Below the pieces are notes generated by a model. It was not told the origin of the DNA, did no database searches, and saw only the letters and a list, made by a program, of their open reading frames with translations. From contig JAFDXR010000008.1 in the NCBI GenBank assembly GCA_018267825.1, forward strand, positions 186,001-250,000: 64,000 bases of DNA, given 5' to 3'. Numbering within the stretch: position 1 is the stretch's first letter; every line of letters begins with the position of its first letter. This document shows, piece after piece, positions 12,530 through 21,145 of the stretch. The DNA comes from Bacteroidota bacterium. Lineage in GTDB: Bacteria; Bacteroidota; Bacteroidia; B-17B0; Aurantibacillaceae. The translations under genes and the position numbers were made by a program.

Positions 12530-14833
12530 TTATTTTCCGGAAAGATAGGCCGCCACGGCCAGGCGAATGTCGCTGTAGCTATAATCATCGCCCAGCGCCT
12601 CTTTAATAGGGCCTATCCGGAATGTATCCAATGCCCTGATCTGGACTGCTACTGCTTCTATTTTTGCAGGGCTTACCAGCTTATGGGCCGGAATAGTACC
12701 CTGCGAAATATAAAACACAAGGTGGCCTTCAATGGTTCCTTCGGTCATCTGGCGCGCCCGTGCTATTTCAGCAATGCTTTTCCCCTGCTTAAACAGAGCC
12801 AGTGTTTCCTCGCGGGTCCCTGGTTTCTGAACGGTTGTTTCGGTTTTCGAAGCCGTTTTCCGGCTCCGTTTCTCTTTCGGTTTCTTTTCTGCAGGAGCTT
12901 CCTCACCTTTCTGAGGCATCGCCATAGCCGCCTCCACTGCTGCAGCGCGGGCCGCATCACCGAGGGCCGATTGCAGATCTTTGCGGGTAAACTCACGTTT
13001 ATGCAAAATAGCCTGGGTTAACAAGGCTGCTTTCTGAATGCGTTTGCCCTGTTCATAAACAACATTCTCCAGCGCAAACAATTCCTCCAGATAGGTCTTC
13101 ATCCGCTTTGCGGTTTTCACCTTTTCAATATGCGCAAATATGGCCGCCGATGTTTTTTTAAATACAGGCACAAAATAGTCGGCAGCGGCTCTCAGACGTT
13201 CATCCAGTTTTTCGAGCTGCCCATCTTCTTTCGTTTCAAGTATCCGGCTCAACTGGGCCATGAATTTATCCGCATGAATTTTTACAGCATCAATATCCGT
13301 CGTCAATCCCAATGCCCAGGCATGATGCACCTGTTTGGCACTCTTCTTTTCGTCGACCGCATGATAGCTGGCCTGGTGTTCGCGGAGCCTGGCCAGGGTA
13401 TCCGACAAATCGAAGCTATGCAACAGGTATTCTTTAAGGAAATGCTGTGTTTCTGATTCTATAAGGGTTTCAAGGCCACCTGCATCCGGCTTCGAATTGG
13501 AATAGTCTGAAAGTTTGGCATCAGGAGCAATGCCCTGAAAATTGACCGGCGATGTGAGCACAAGGCCAGCCAATGAACGCAAGCGCGATAAGGCTACATA
13601 AACCTGGCCTGGTGCAAAGGCCGAACCTATATCCACAATAGCCTTATCGAAGGTAAGTCCCTGGCTTTTGTGCACCGTGATAGACCAGGCCAGTTTAACC
13701 GGGTAATGCGAAAACGTTCCAATAACAATTTCCTCTACTTCGTTGGTGGCACTGTTAAGACCATACCTTACATTTTCCCACTCGTATTTTTCGAGCACTA
13801 CCGGTTTTGCTCCATCAGAAAACGAAACCTCAATCCTGTCTGCTTTCAACTCCGAAATTTTCCCGATACGTCCGTTGAAAAATCGCTGGTTCCCGGTTGG
13901 GTCATTCTTCACAAACATAACCTGTGCGCCGGGTTTAAGTTCCAGTGTTTTTTCGAGTGGGTAGGCCGACTCGCTGAACTCGCCGGAAATAGTGGCCTCA
14001 AAGAACATAGATGTTCCGGGAAGTTCCCTCAGAAAATCTTTATTCATCTGGTTGGCCTTATGATTGTGTGTGGTGAGTGTAATATAATTGTCCGATGGCG
14101 AGGCCTTGAATCCCGGCTTATAATAGCGATTCAGCAACTCTGCATCGCTGGCCGTAACCTGGTTGTGCCGCAGGTGATTCAGTAACTGAATAAACTGATC
14201 GTCGGCCTGCCGGTATATTTTATCGAGCTCAATATAAATTGGTTTATCGTTCGCGAGGCAACGTGCATCAAAAAAATAAATACTGTTATAATAGGTCCGC
14301 AGAATACTCCATTCGGCATCATTCACCACGGGAGGCAGCTGCAGGAGATCGCCTATAAATAATACCTGCACGCCCCCGAATGAGCGGTTGTTGCGACGCA
14401 CAAACCTCAGCACCATATCGATCGCATCGAGCAGATCGGCACGAAGCATACTCACCTCATCAATGATCAGCAACTCCATTTCGCGTAGCAGGCGTCGCTT
14501 CTGCTCATTCATCTGCATGTGCCGGGCCAGTGAAGCCGGATCATTAAATTTTGCCTGGTCGTGAAATGTTCCGGCAGGTTGATTGACAGGTAAGTAACTT
14601 CCGAAAGGCAACTGGAACATGGAGTGTATGGTAACACCACCCGCATTGATAGCAGCGATGCCTGTAGGCGCTACAATCACACAACGCTTGTGTGTATTGG
14701 CCACAATGTTTCGCAGAAAGGTGGTTTTCCCGGTACCGGCTTTACCGGTCAGAAATACATGCCTCTGGGTGTTATTGATAAACCGTGATGCCAGAACAGC
14801 AGGCCCCGCTTCAGATATAGATGCATTCGTCAT
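12530..14833 (-). CDS. PIF1-like SF1B helicase with C-terminal HTH domain
   Basis: 767 residues. Walker A LTGKAGTGKTTFL (about 30-42), DEAD-like box LLIIDEVSMLRADLLD, GGVQVLFIGDLLQLPPV (motif III) and SITVHKSQGLTFDKA (motif VI) identify the PIF1/RecD-like helicase core in the first 430 residues. A long helical linker and a basic Lys/Ala-rich stretch follow. The end (RQMTEGTIEGHLVFYISQG) is an HTH_40-type domain also found at RecQ C-termini. PIF1 relatives unwind 5'-3', including G-quadruplexes and R-loops. The exonuclease fusion gene follows 48 bases downstream, suggesting a shared transcript for genome maintenance. Confidence 0.88.
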   Translation of the reverse strand: MTNASISEAGPAVLASRFINNTQRHVFLTGKAGTGKTTFLRNIVANTHKRCVIVAPTGIAAINAGGVTIHSMFQLPFGSYLPVNQPAGTFHDQAKFNDPASLARHMQMNEQKRRLLREMELLIIDEVSMLRADLLDAIDMVLRFVRRNNRSFGGVQVLFIGDLLQLPPVVNDAEWSILRTYYNSIYFFDARCLANDKPIYIELDKIYRQADDQFIQLLNHLRHNQVTASDAELLNRYYKPGFKASPSDNYITLTTHNHKANQMNKDFLRELPGTSMFFEATISGEFSESAYPLEKTLELKPGAQVMFVKNDPTGNQRFFNGRIGKISELKADRIEVSFSDGAKPVVLEKYEWENVRYGLNSATNEVEEIVIGTFSHYPVKLAWSITVHKSQGLTFDKAIVDIGSAFAPGQVYVALSRLRSLAGLVLTSPVNFQGIAPDAKLSDYSNSKPDAGGLETLIESETQHFLKEYLLHSFDLSDTLARLREHQASYHAVDEKKSAKQVHHAWALGLTTDIDAVKIHADKFMAQLSRILETKEDGQLEKLDERLRAAADYFVPVFKKTSAAIFAHIEKVKTAKRMKTYLEELFALENVVYEQGKRIQKAALLTQAILHKREFTRKDLQSALGDAARAAAVEAAMAMPQKGEEAPAEKKPKEKRSRKTASKTETTVQKPGTREETLALFKQGKSIAEIARARQMTEGTIEGHLVFYISQGTIPAHKLVSPAKIEAVAVQIRALDTFRIGPIKEALGDDYSYSDIRLAVAAYLSGK

Positions 14834-15009
14834 GTGTACGTCCTCTTAACAAATCAGCAGGAGCAAATCAAAAGTAAACAAATGCAGAAAAGGATACAAA
14901 CCAAGCAGATTTTAAACGTTTGAAACCGGTTCGATGGAGTATGCCATGGTTACTCCGCATGCATTGGATTTTACGGAATGTCTCCTTTCCGGTCGACATG
15001 ACAGGAAGA
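14834..15009. other. Intergenic spacer
   Basis: 176 bases between two leftward genes. It contains an ACCGGTT-like stretch near 14925 but no convincing hairpin with a T run and no clear -7 motif. I see nothing further to call. Confidence 0.4.
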
Positions 15010-16077
15010 TTAAGGCTTTTGCGAATGCGTCACCTGGAAGCCGCCAAGGGTTAAGGAATAGGCCGTAGATCCGGGCTGATCACGTTCATTACCATCCACG
15101 GTTTTAACACCGGCCTTGTTCAGGTTTTTGAGTGCTTTGCCGGCCATGGCCCAGAGGTTGTTCTTTTTCGGCGCCTTTGCTTCATCATCATCGTCTGATT
15201 CAATCACAGTAAGCGGTTGCGCTTTGGATGGTGCATTGAGTGCGAGGGTATTCACCGGCTGATTGGTTTCAGGATGGTTAACCACAGGCGCCTGGTTTTG
15301 CTGACTGTTGGTGTTCGTCGATGTGGCCAGGGCTTCCGGTGCATTTTCATTTACGTTTTCTTTTTCAATGTGCTCAGGCAAATTATTTGTGCCCGGCACA
15401 TGCGTATGGTGCTCTGATTTCGCAATCAGGTTTTCGTTCCCGCTACTTAAAGGCTGTTTTTCATTAGTCGGGTCGATGTTCCTCTGTTCCTGATCAGGGT
15501 TTACAATAGCATGAGCAGGCGATACCGGTTGATGCTTCACGGTAGTGACTGCCAGTGCCGGTACATCGGAGGTGTTTCGCTGACTGATCCACAATGCCGA
15601 TAAACCCAGTAAAAGCAGGAGGGCTGCCGCTGCAGCATAACGTGTTGCCGATGCATAGAGCCATACCACACGGTTTTTACGTTTCAGATCATCTTTGGCA
15701 TCAAACACAAGCGACAGATCAGGAACCATCACCGTGCGTTTGTATAATTCCAATTCGCGTTGCAACACAGGATTACCGGATATACTCTTTTCAATACTGT
15801 TTTTTTCAATATCCGATAATTGCCCTTCAATATAAGCCACCATCTGTTCTTCGCTCACCAGATCGGCTTCGGTGCGCTTCAATTGTTGCTTGCCGTCGAA
15901 ACGAACATCGTCGGCCACAACGGTAAGCTCTTTGAGCTCATCAAGATCTACCGCCAGCTCCGGGTGCTGGGCCAGAAACAGGATCAGTTCCGCCGTAATT
16001 TCTGCAGAGAGAGTTCCCTCCGCATAGTCGAGCAGAAATGCTTCATAGTTTGATGTATCTATCCTGTTGGTGTTCAT
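15010..16077 (-). CDS. Probable anti-sigma factor with one transmembrane helix
   Basis: 355 residues. The N-terminal 130 are acidic and helical (YEAFLLDYAEGTLSAEITAE, like FecR/anti-sigma N-termini). One membrane helix follows (AAAAALLLLLGLSALWI, about 152-168), then a low-complexity Asn/Gln/Pro/Glu-rich periplasmic stretch and a short conserved-looking tail (KNNLWAMAGKALKNLNKAG). The ATG directly follows the TAA of the ECF sigma gene (TAAATG), which is the main reason to call it that sigma factor's membrane-bound regulator. No zinc-binding HxxxCxxC motif is seen. Confidence 0.7.
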   Translation of the reverse strand: MNTNRIDTSNYEAFLLDYAEGTLSAEITAELILFLAQHPELAVDLDELKELTVVADDVRFDGKQQLKRTEADLVSEEQMVAYIEGQLSDIEKNSIEKSISGNPVLQRELELYKRTVMVPDLSLVFDAKDDLKRKNRVVWLYASATRYAAAAALLLLLGLSALWISQRNTSDVPALAVTTVKHQPVSPAHAIVNPDQEQRNIDPTNEKQPLSSGNENLIAKSEHHTHVPGTNNLPEHIEKENVNENAPEALATSTNTNSQQNQAPVVNHPETNQPVNTLALNAPSKAQPLTVIESDDDDEAKAPKKNNLWAMAGKALKNLNKAGVKTVDGNERDQPGSTAYSLTLGGFQVTHSQKP

Positions 16078-16557
16078 TTAAATAATGGTTTCCAGTTTAC
16101 CGATGTAGTTTTTCAAAAATGTACGTGCTCTGAAAATATAAACTTTTACCTGGCTCTCGCTCAGTCCGGTGATTTCACCTATCTCTGCATAATCGTAGCC
16201 TTCGTAATCCCGCAGCAGGATCACACTTTTTTGTATTTCCGGCAGTCTGTCGAGCGCAATATTCAGTGTTTCTTTCAGGTTATTGAAAGGCTTGTCGGTA
16301 AACAGTTCAGGTGCTTCATTCAGATCTCCGCGTTTTTTCTCTTTTCGTGTATGATCAATCAATGTGCGGTAAGCTGTTGTAAACATGTATGACTTGGCAT
16401 TGGTCGACTCTACATCATTCACTTTGCGCCACAATTTTTCATAGGTATCCTGTATAATATCCTTGGCAATATCCTTATCCCTTATATGCTTCAGAATAAA
16501 GCGATATAAAGCATCGGCGTACTGATCCACGCAGCTGTTATATTCGGTTACCGTCAT
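16078..16557 (-). CDS. ECF sigma-70 family RNA polymerase sigma factor
   Basis: 159 residues, the usual ECF length. Region 2 (DIIQDTYEKLWRKVNDVES, NAKSYMFTTAYRTLIDH) recognises the -10 and region 4 (LPEIQKSVILLRDYEGYDY, IGEITGLSESQVKVYIFRAR) the -35. It is the first gene of a two-gene unit with the membrane protein at 15010. A minus-strand TAGCTTTG near 16605 could be its own -7 element, just after the terminator of the YHYH gene. Confidence 0.92.
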   Translation of the reverse strand: MTVTEYNSCVDQYADALYRFILKHIRDKDIAKDIIQDTYEKLWRKVNDVESTNAKSYMFTTAYRTLIDHTRKEKKRGDLNEAPELFTDKPFNNLKETLNIALDRLPEIQKSVILLRDYEGYDYAEIGEITGLSESQVKVYIFRARTFLKNYIGKLETII

Positions 16558-16616
16558 ACCTTTCTAATACACATAAGACGCTCCACAGGGCCTGAAAGTT
16601 ACAAAGCTACAAAAAC

Positions 16617-16643
16617 AAAACCGCCTGATAATCAGGCGGTTTC
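16617..16643. terminator. Bidirectional terminator after the YHYH gene
   Basis: CCGCCTGA and TCAGGCGG (16621-16639) form a perfect 8-bp stem extended by A/T pairs; on the minus strand GGTTTTGTTTTTG follows. Confidence 0.85.
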
Positions 16644-16677
16644 ATAAAATTACAAAAAAATAAAGTCTTTTCCCCGG

Positions 16678-17886
16678 CTAGTTCACAAGGACCTTCTGGT
16701 TAAATTCTTTCTCCGCATTTTTCAGCCTCAGCATATAAATGCCTTTAGCCAGTTTGGACACATCGAGGGTATAGCTGATTGTAGGTTGTATGTTTTTCTC
16801 GGTCAGTACCACTTTACCCTGTGCGTCTACGAGGGTGAGTTCAAAATTATTGGAAGCAATCGGTTGAATGTATACAAAGAGATAATCATGTGTCGGATTC
16901 GGATAAATCATTGTTTCCAGTGGTTTATTAACTTCGGCAATACCAGTTGTGGCCGGTGTATAGGTTGTCACTGTTTCCGTAATGGTGGTATGTCCACCAC
17001 CAGGACCTGTGTTGCCACTTTGCACTACACCGTAATAGGTACCATACATGGTATATGGAAACTGCGGATTCAGAGAAGCATCCAGTGTTACAAAGTAAGC
17101 GTAGGTTCCGCCCGGGTATTCCGGTGTTACACAATAACGGCCGTTGTGCGCATCGAGATCGCCTGAGCCGGCTGTGTATACATAATCTTCTATGAAACAG
17201 CCTACAGGATACGTGCTGCTTACAGCCGGGCCATTGGTACGCGTAGCTGTTGTTGTGGTCTGGTAGCTGCTGGTCATGCGCTTGATGGCGCCTGTACCGT
17301 TGGTATTGGTATATGCATAAGCACCGTATACAGGATAGCCGTCAAAAGCATAACCAATAATCGGCGAATGGTGCGTATTGTCATTGATGTCGTATAAGCA
17401 GGAAGGGCTTACGTGGTGGTGGTATTCCCCGGTTTGATTGGGATGCCCCAGGCAGTTGTCAAAACCCGAACCTTCCCAGAAATAGGCATTGCGGTTCCAG
17501 ACACCGGCATTATTGTATGACTGCGCATCAGACACGTTGAAAATACTTACGCCATTGATCCATACACCGGAGTGTCCCAGGCCCACACTGGTTAGTGTGC
17601 CGCTGGTATTGGCCGTGGGGTTGCGCGTAATCTTATATACGAAGTTCTGATTCGATGGCGTATTCGGATTCCCGGACCATGGTCCGATAGCATAGCCCGG
17701 AATACAGGTACAGCTGACGTAGACATTATTGGTGGAATATTGTACCTGTTGTACATTTGACTGAATACCGCCGTAGCCCGTGGCCCCGGTTGTATTCACA
17801 CTCCAGGACGTTACAGCAGGCCCTTGTGCCTGAAGCCCTGAAATAGCCAGCACTGCGGCCGCGATAAATAGATTTGATTTGCGCAT
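16678..17886 (-). CDS. YHYH-domain secreted protein with type IX sorting tail
   Basis: 402 residues: signal peptide (LFIAAAVLAISGLQAQG), then a YHYH domain with the His-rich signature GEYHHHVSPSCLYDIND and HHSPIIGYAFDGYPVYGAYAY (about 145-200), and a C-terminal type A T9SS sorting domain (IYPNPTHDYLFVYIQP ending GIYMLRLKNAEKEFNQKVLVN-like). It should be exported by Sec, moved across the outer membrane by T9SS and anchored or released. YHYH proteins have no established reaction; the histidine clusters suggest metal binding. It lies 46 bases downstream of an MbnH-like enzyme in the same direction and may belong to that unit. Confidence 0.85.
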   Translation of the reverse strand: MRKSNLFIAAAVLAISGLQAQGPAVTSWSVNTTGATGYGGIQSNVQQVQYSTNNVYVSCTCIPGYAIGPWSGNPNTPSNQNFVYKITRNPTANTSGTLTSVGLGHSGVWINGVSIFNVSDAQSYNNAGVWNRNAYFWEGSGFDNCLGHPNQTGEYHHHVSPSCLYDINDNTHHSPIIGYAFDGYPVYGAYAYTNTNGTGAIKRMTSSYQTTTTATRTNGPAVSSTYPVGCFIEDYVYTAGSGDLDAHNGRYCVTPEYPGGTYAYFVTLDASLNPQFPYTMYGTYYGVVQSGNTGPGGGHTTITETVTTYTPATTGIAEVNKPLETMIYPNPTHDYLFVYIQPIASNNFELTLVDAQGKVVLTEKNIQPTISYTLDVSKLAKGIYMLRLKNAEKEFNQKVLVN

Positions 17887-17932
17887 AGTTGTTTCTTTAT
17901 ATATTAGACGTTGATGTAATTAAATTCCTTCG

Positions 17933-18964
17933 CTACTCCTTTAAATAATTTCTGTACCGCAGGTCGTACATAAATTCCTTATCGGTAAGGGTTTTCAGAA
18001 AAGCAATAAGATCCTTTTTCTCGCTGTCGTTCATCACCACAGGTTTACGAAGCGCGGGCGACAGGTTTTGTGAAATTGTGATACCCTGCGTATAGTGCGT
18101 CAGAACCATGTCCAGGTTCCTGAACCGGCCATCGTGCATATAGGGGTACGACAACTCGCAGTTGCGCAGCGATGGCACCTTAAACTTCAACGAATCGCTT
18201 TTCAATCCGGTGATTTTCATCCGGCCTATATCGCGCAGTTCCGTGTCGACAGGAAGACCGTTGTTTTCGAATCCGCGGTTTGTAAATAAAGGCTCCGCAT
18301 GGCAGGAGGCACAATGCATTTTGAAGAGCTCATATCCATGTTGTTCTGCATCCGTAAAAACAGCACCCGTTTCATGCCGCATAACCTTATCGTATCGGCT
18401 GTTGTAAGATTCGAGCATAACCATATATTGCGCCAGGGCCTTGAGCAGTTTCTGGGATGTAATGACACTGTCGCCGAATGCCTTATAAAAACGTTGCCTG
18501 TAATAAGCCGATGCATTCAGTTTTTTTATCAGCCCCGGCAAATCCTGGTCCATTTCCACAGGGTTGGTGATAGGATTAATGGGTTGCACTTCCAGGTTAT
18601 TGACCCCGCCGTCCCACATAAAGTTTTTGCTCCAGGCCAGATTGAATAATGTCAGTGAATTGCGTGTACCCTTTAATCCGTTTATGCCGTGACTCAATGC
18701 ATGATCTACATGCGTAAAACCACTGAACTGCAGGTGGCAGCTGCTGCAGGATGTAGAACTATCGCGCGATAAAACCGGGTCGTAGAACAAGTGCCGGCCA
18801 AGCTTATATTTTTCGTCGCTAGGTTTGTTTTTCGAAAAATCATAAACGGGTTGTGGCCAGCCTTTGGGCGTTACAAACTGTATGTAGGGTGTCTCCTCTG
18901 TAAATGCCAGGAGCAAAAACACGGTAATTGCAAGTAATAAGCTATAGCGAAACTTCAGGCTCAT
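17933..18964 (-). CDS. MauG/MbnH-type dihaem enzyme (cytochrome c peroxidase family)
   Basis: 343 residues with a signal peptide or N-terminal anchor (SLLLAITVFLLLAF) and two c-type haem sites, CSSCH at 73-77 and CASCH at 218-222, spaced as in bacterial dihaem peroxidases. Residues such as RNSLTLFNLAWSKNFMWDGG and MHDGRFRNLDMVLTHY fit the MauG/CcpA family. Because its ATG overlaps the stop of an MbnP-like gene by 4 bases (ATGA), it is best read as the MbnH partner, a family known to oxidise a conserved tryptophan of MbnP to kynurenine and so create a copper site. It acts in the periplasm. Confidence 0.85.
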   Translation of the reverse strand: MSLKFRYSLLLAITVFLLLAFTEETPYIQFVTPKGWPQPVYDFSKNKPSDEKYKLGRHLFYDPVLSRDSSTSCSSCHLQFSGFTHVDHALSHGINGLKGTRNSLTLFNLAWSKNFMWDGGVNNLEVQPINPITNPVEMDQDLPGLIKKLNASAYYRQRFYKAFGDSVITSQKLLKALAQYMVMLESYNSRYDKVMRHETGAVFTDAEQHGYELFKMHCASCHAEPLFTNRGFENNGLPVDTELRDIGRMKITGLKSDSLKFKVPSLRNCELSYPYMHDGRFRNLDMVLTHYTQGITISQNLSPALRKPVVMNDSEKKDLIAFLKTLTDKEFMYDLRYRNYLKE

Positions 18965-19665
18965 GGTAAAACAACAAGGCGAAACATGTCGCTGTAATTA
19001 TCGGCGATTTTCACAGCATCTTTAGATGGCATTACAATACTGTTCCGTGTTTTCAGATTCACACCCCGAAACCAGGTTGAGGCATCAGCATCAAGATAGA
19101 GGGTATTTGTACGATTTTTAACGGACAGTTGTACCTCGCGGATGGTTTTATAAGGCGCGAGATATCCACCGATATGAAATTCGAATGCCTGATGTATGGT
19201 TTTACAGGATGGGCTGTGCCCCTCGAGTTTTGCATTGATATAGCCTGAATTCCAGGCCCAATACATGCCTTTTACCGGGTCCAGGTCACCATCCATAGCT
19301 CCCGAAACCTTCGCCACACTATCAACGCCGATGCTGAAACAAATGGCATCATAGGTGTCGGCCGCTGCAGGGATTTCCATCAACCAGGTGGTGCTGTCTT
19401 CTGCATCCACGAGATGATACTTTTCTTTTCCGGCATACACGGCATTTCCTTTTTTCATCAGGCGTATATTGGATATGTAGAAACGAAATCCATCCACGTA
19501 AAGGCTATCGCCTGCAGAGCTTATATACAATTGCTTATGCAAGACGAGTTTCTCTGTTCCGAATACCGGTCTTATTTTCAGGCTGAACGTTTGCGCATAG
19601 CTGCCAAACCATACAAGCAGCATGGCCATACAAATAAGCCGTATAAGCATTTTCTTTGCTGTCAT
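18961..19665 (-). CDS. MbnP family copper-binding protein
   Basis: 234 residues with a signal peptide (MLIRLICMAMLLVWFGSYAQ). The MbnP domain is recognised from VDGFRFYISNIRLMKKG, GDLDPVKGMYWAWNSGYINAK and the HIGGYLAPYKTIREV region. The WAWNSGY segment holds the tryptophans expected to be the target of the haem partner; MbnP proteins bind copper after one Trp becomes kynurenine. It overlaps both neighbours by 4 bases (Spy-like gene upstream, MbnH downstream), so the three proteins are probably made in balance. Role: periplasmic copper binding; purpose in this organism unknown. Confidence 0.87.
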   Translation of the reverse strand: MTAKKMLIRLICMAMLLVWFGSYAQTFSLKIRPVFGTEKLVLHKQLYISSAGDSLYVDGFRFYISNIRLMKKGNAVYAGKEKYHLVDAEDSTTWLMEIPAAADTYDAICFSIGVDSVAKVSGAMDGDLDPVKGMYWAWNSGYINAKLEGHSPSCKTIHQAFEFHIGGYLAPYKTIREVQLSVKNRTNTLYLDADASTWFRGVNLKTRNSIVMPSKDAVKIADNYSDMFRLVVLP

Positions 19666-20147
19666 TTTTGTTTTGCCGGTGGCGGACCGCGGTGTGCAAA
19701 AATATCGACAAGATCGGCTGCCAGGAGGTTAAAGTCATTCATCTGTTCGGGCCGGCAAATGGCTTTTACCTGCTGAAAGTGTTTGAAATTAAGTTGCTCA
19801 AGCTCCCTTTGTTTATGAGCCACCTGGCCGATCAGTGAATCAGCCAGCAGGGAATCAACCGGGGTTTTTTCAAGGAGTGAATACAATTTGTTTTTCAGAT
19901 CGCGGCACGCATCATTCAGCTGATGGTGTTTTGTTTTGTGTGCATCGATCAGCATCTGGTATGCTGCCTGTTGTTCTTTATCAAGATGCAGACGTTCGAT
20001 AACGATCCATTTGGGTTCGCGTTTCCCCTCTGCGTTGGCCTCCTGTCCGGGTTGATGACCACGGCGCATCACCATCACGGCGACCATGGCGATGTTGAGG
20101 AGCAACAAGCTGATGAGTGCTATACTTAATAAACGGGTCTTACTCAT
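19662..20147 (-). CDS. Spy/CpxP-like periplasmic metal-stress protein
   Basis: 161 residues from ATG 20147; a longer frame begins with TTG inside the upstream gene and is not preferred. A single N-terminal membrane helix (LLSIALISLLLLNIAMVAVMVM) is followed by a charged helical domain: ERLHLDKEQQAAYQMLIDAH, then MARK-like helices and FKHFQQVKAICRPEQMNDF, which matches the Spy/CpxP (LTXXQ, heavy-metal resistance) pattern. Such proteins sense or buffer envelope metal or misfolding stress. The neighbours (ECF sigma and short anti-sigma upstream, MbnP/MbnH downstream) place it in an envelope metal operon. Confidence 0.8.
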   Translation of the reverse strand: MSKTRLLSIALISLLLLNIAMVAVMVMRRGHQPGQEANAEGKREPKWIVIERLHLDKEQQAAYQMLIDAHKTKHHQLNDACRDLKNKLYSLLEKTPVDSLLADSLIGQVAHKQRELEQLNFKHFQQVKAICRPEQMNDFNLLAADLVDIFAHRGPPPAKQK

Positions 20148-20157
20148 GGTTCCTGTT

Positions 20158-20469
20158 TTAATTATAATCAATGGTCGATGGCGTGTCTAGCTGAAACTGT
20201 TCGGCAAGACTATGGTTAACGGAAGTCTGATCCTGCTTTGGTTTGATCACGAGTACATTTACCAGCACAAGAATAGCAAAGCTTGCAGCAGCGAGCCACA
20301 TATAGCCGGCCGGAATATTCTTAACGGCTTGTGTTTTACCAACGATGCGCGTCCACAAAAAAGGGCCCGGTTCTGCAGGCTGCATGCCATCGAGGCTTTC
20401 CATCACCTCATCGATCCATGTTTCTCTGGCGGCGTTCATATCTTGTTCTGATTTAGTCTCCTGTTTCAT
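20158..20469 (-). CDS. Short membrane protein, probable anti-sigma factor
   Basis: 103 residues from ATG 20469, which overlaps the sigma-factor stop by 17 bases. A soluble N-terminus (ETWIDEVMESLDGMQPAEPG) leads into one transmembrane helix (YMWLAAASFAILVLVNVLVI) and a short periplasmic tail. Its size, overlap and topology fit a minimal anti-sigma factor for the adjacent ECF sigma. I see no zinc motif and the call rests mostly on context. Confidence 0.65.
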   Translation of the reverse strand: MKQETKSEQDMNAARETWIDEVMESLDGMQPAEPGPFLWTRIVGKTQAVKNIPAGYMWLAAASFAILVLVNVLVIKPKQDQTSVNHSLAEQFQLDTPSTIDYN

Positions 20470-21034
20470 TAGACGATTTTTTAGGCGGATTCCTTCGGTG
20501 GCCATCTTCTTTATATTCGGCTGCCAGTTGTTTTCTTAAATTTTCTTTAGCACGTGAGAGTAATGATTCCACAGCTCCCACACTCATTTTCATAACATCG
20601 GCAATCTCTTTATTCCCAAGGTCTTCGAGCCTCGAAAGAATAAATGCCGTTTGCTGATTTTCCGGAAGCTTCTGAATGGCTGCAAACAGGTGGATGGAAC
20701 GTTCTTTGTTTTCGAGCAGAACACCCGGGTGTATAAAGTCGGGGACGGATTCGTGTTCTGCCTCAGCGCCCAACAACCGGCTGAGAAAACCCATTCTCTT
20801 TTTGCGATTGCGCTTGCGGATATGATCCAATGATTTGTTTACGGTAATCCTGTAAACCCAGGTTCCCAGGTTCGATTCATTGCGGAATGTGTCGAGCGAA
20901 TGGTAAATCTCGACAAATACATCCTGCGTTATTTCTTCGGCGTCTTCGGTATTCTGCAGATAGCCAATAGCCGTATTGAACACCTTGTTCTTATACTGCC
21001 GGTATATGCTTTCAAACGAGCCGAATTCTTCCAT
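20453..21034 (-). CDS. ECF sigma-70 family RNA polymerase sigma factor
   Basis: 193 residues. Region 2: VFNTAIGYLQNTEDAEEITQ, DVFVEIYHSLDTFRNES and TWVYRITVNKSLDHIRKR; region 4: LPENQQTAFILSRLEDLGNK and SVGAVESLLSRAKENLRKQL. It heads the leftward set sigma, anti-sigma, Spy-like, MbnP, MbnH and possibly YHYH, so it probably activates that set under envelope or metal stress. A charged insertion (FLSRLLGAEAEHESV) separates the two regions. Confidence 0.92.
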   Translation of the reverse strand: MEEFGSFESIYRQYKNKVFNTAIGYLQNTEDAEEITQDVFVEIYHSLDTFRNESNLGTWVYRITVNKSLDHIRKRNRKKRMGFLSRLLGAEAEHESVPDFIHPGVLLENKERSIHLFAAIQKLPENQQTAFILSRLEDLGNKEIADVMKMSVGAVESLLSRAKENLRKQLAAEYKEDGHRRNPPKKSSNETGD

Positions 21035-21099
21035 AGAAAAGGATAGTAAACCAGATGCTGTTTCATCCGGATTAAAACGAAGCTACTTAAAAAAACAAA

Positions 21100-21126
21100 A
21101 CCCCGGAGCGAGTCCGGGGTTTTTTA
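21100..21126. terminator. Terminator of the LysM transglycosylase gene
   Basis: CCCCGGA and TCCGGGG (21101-21119) with a GCGAG-type loop, flanked by A and T runs on both sides, so it can act in both directions. The leftward gene at 21146 ends just before it. Confidence 0.88.
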
Positions 21127-21145
21127 TCATATGGGTTTTCGTTGA

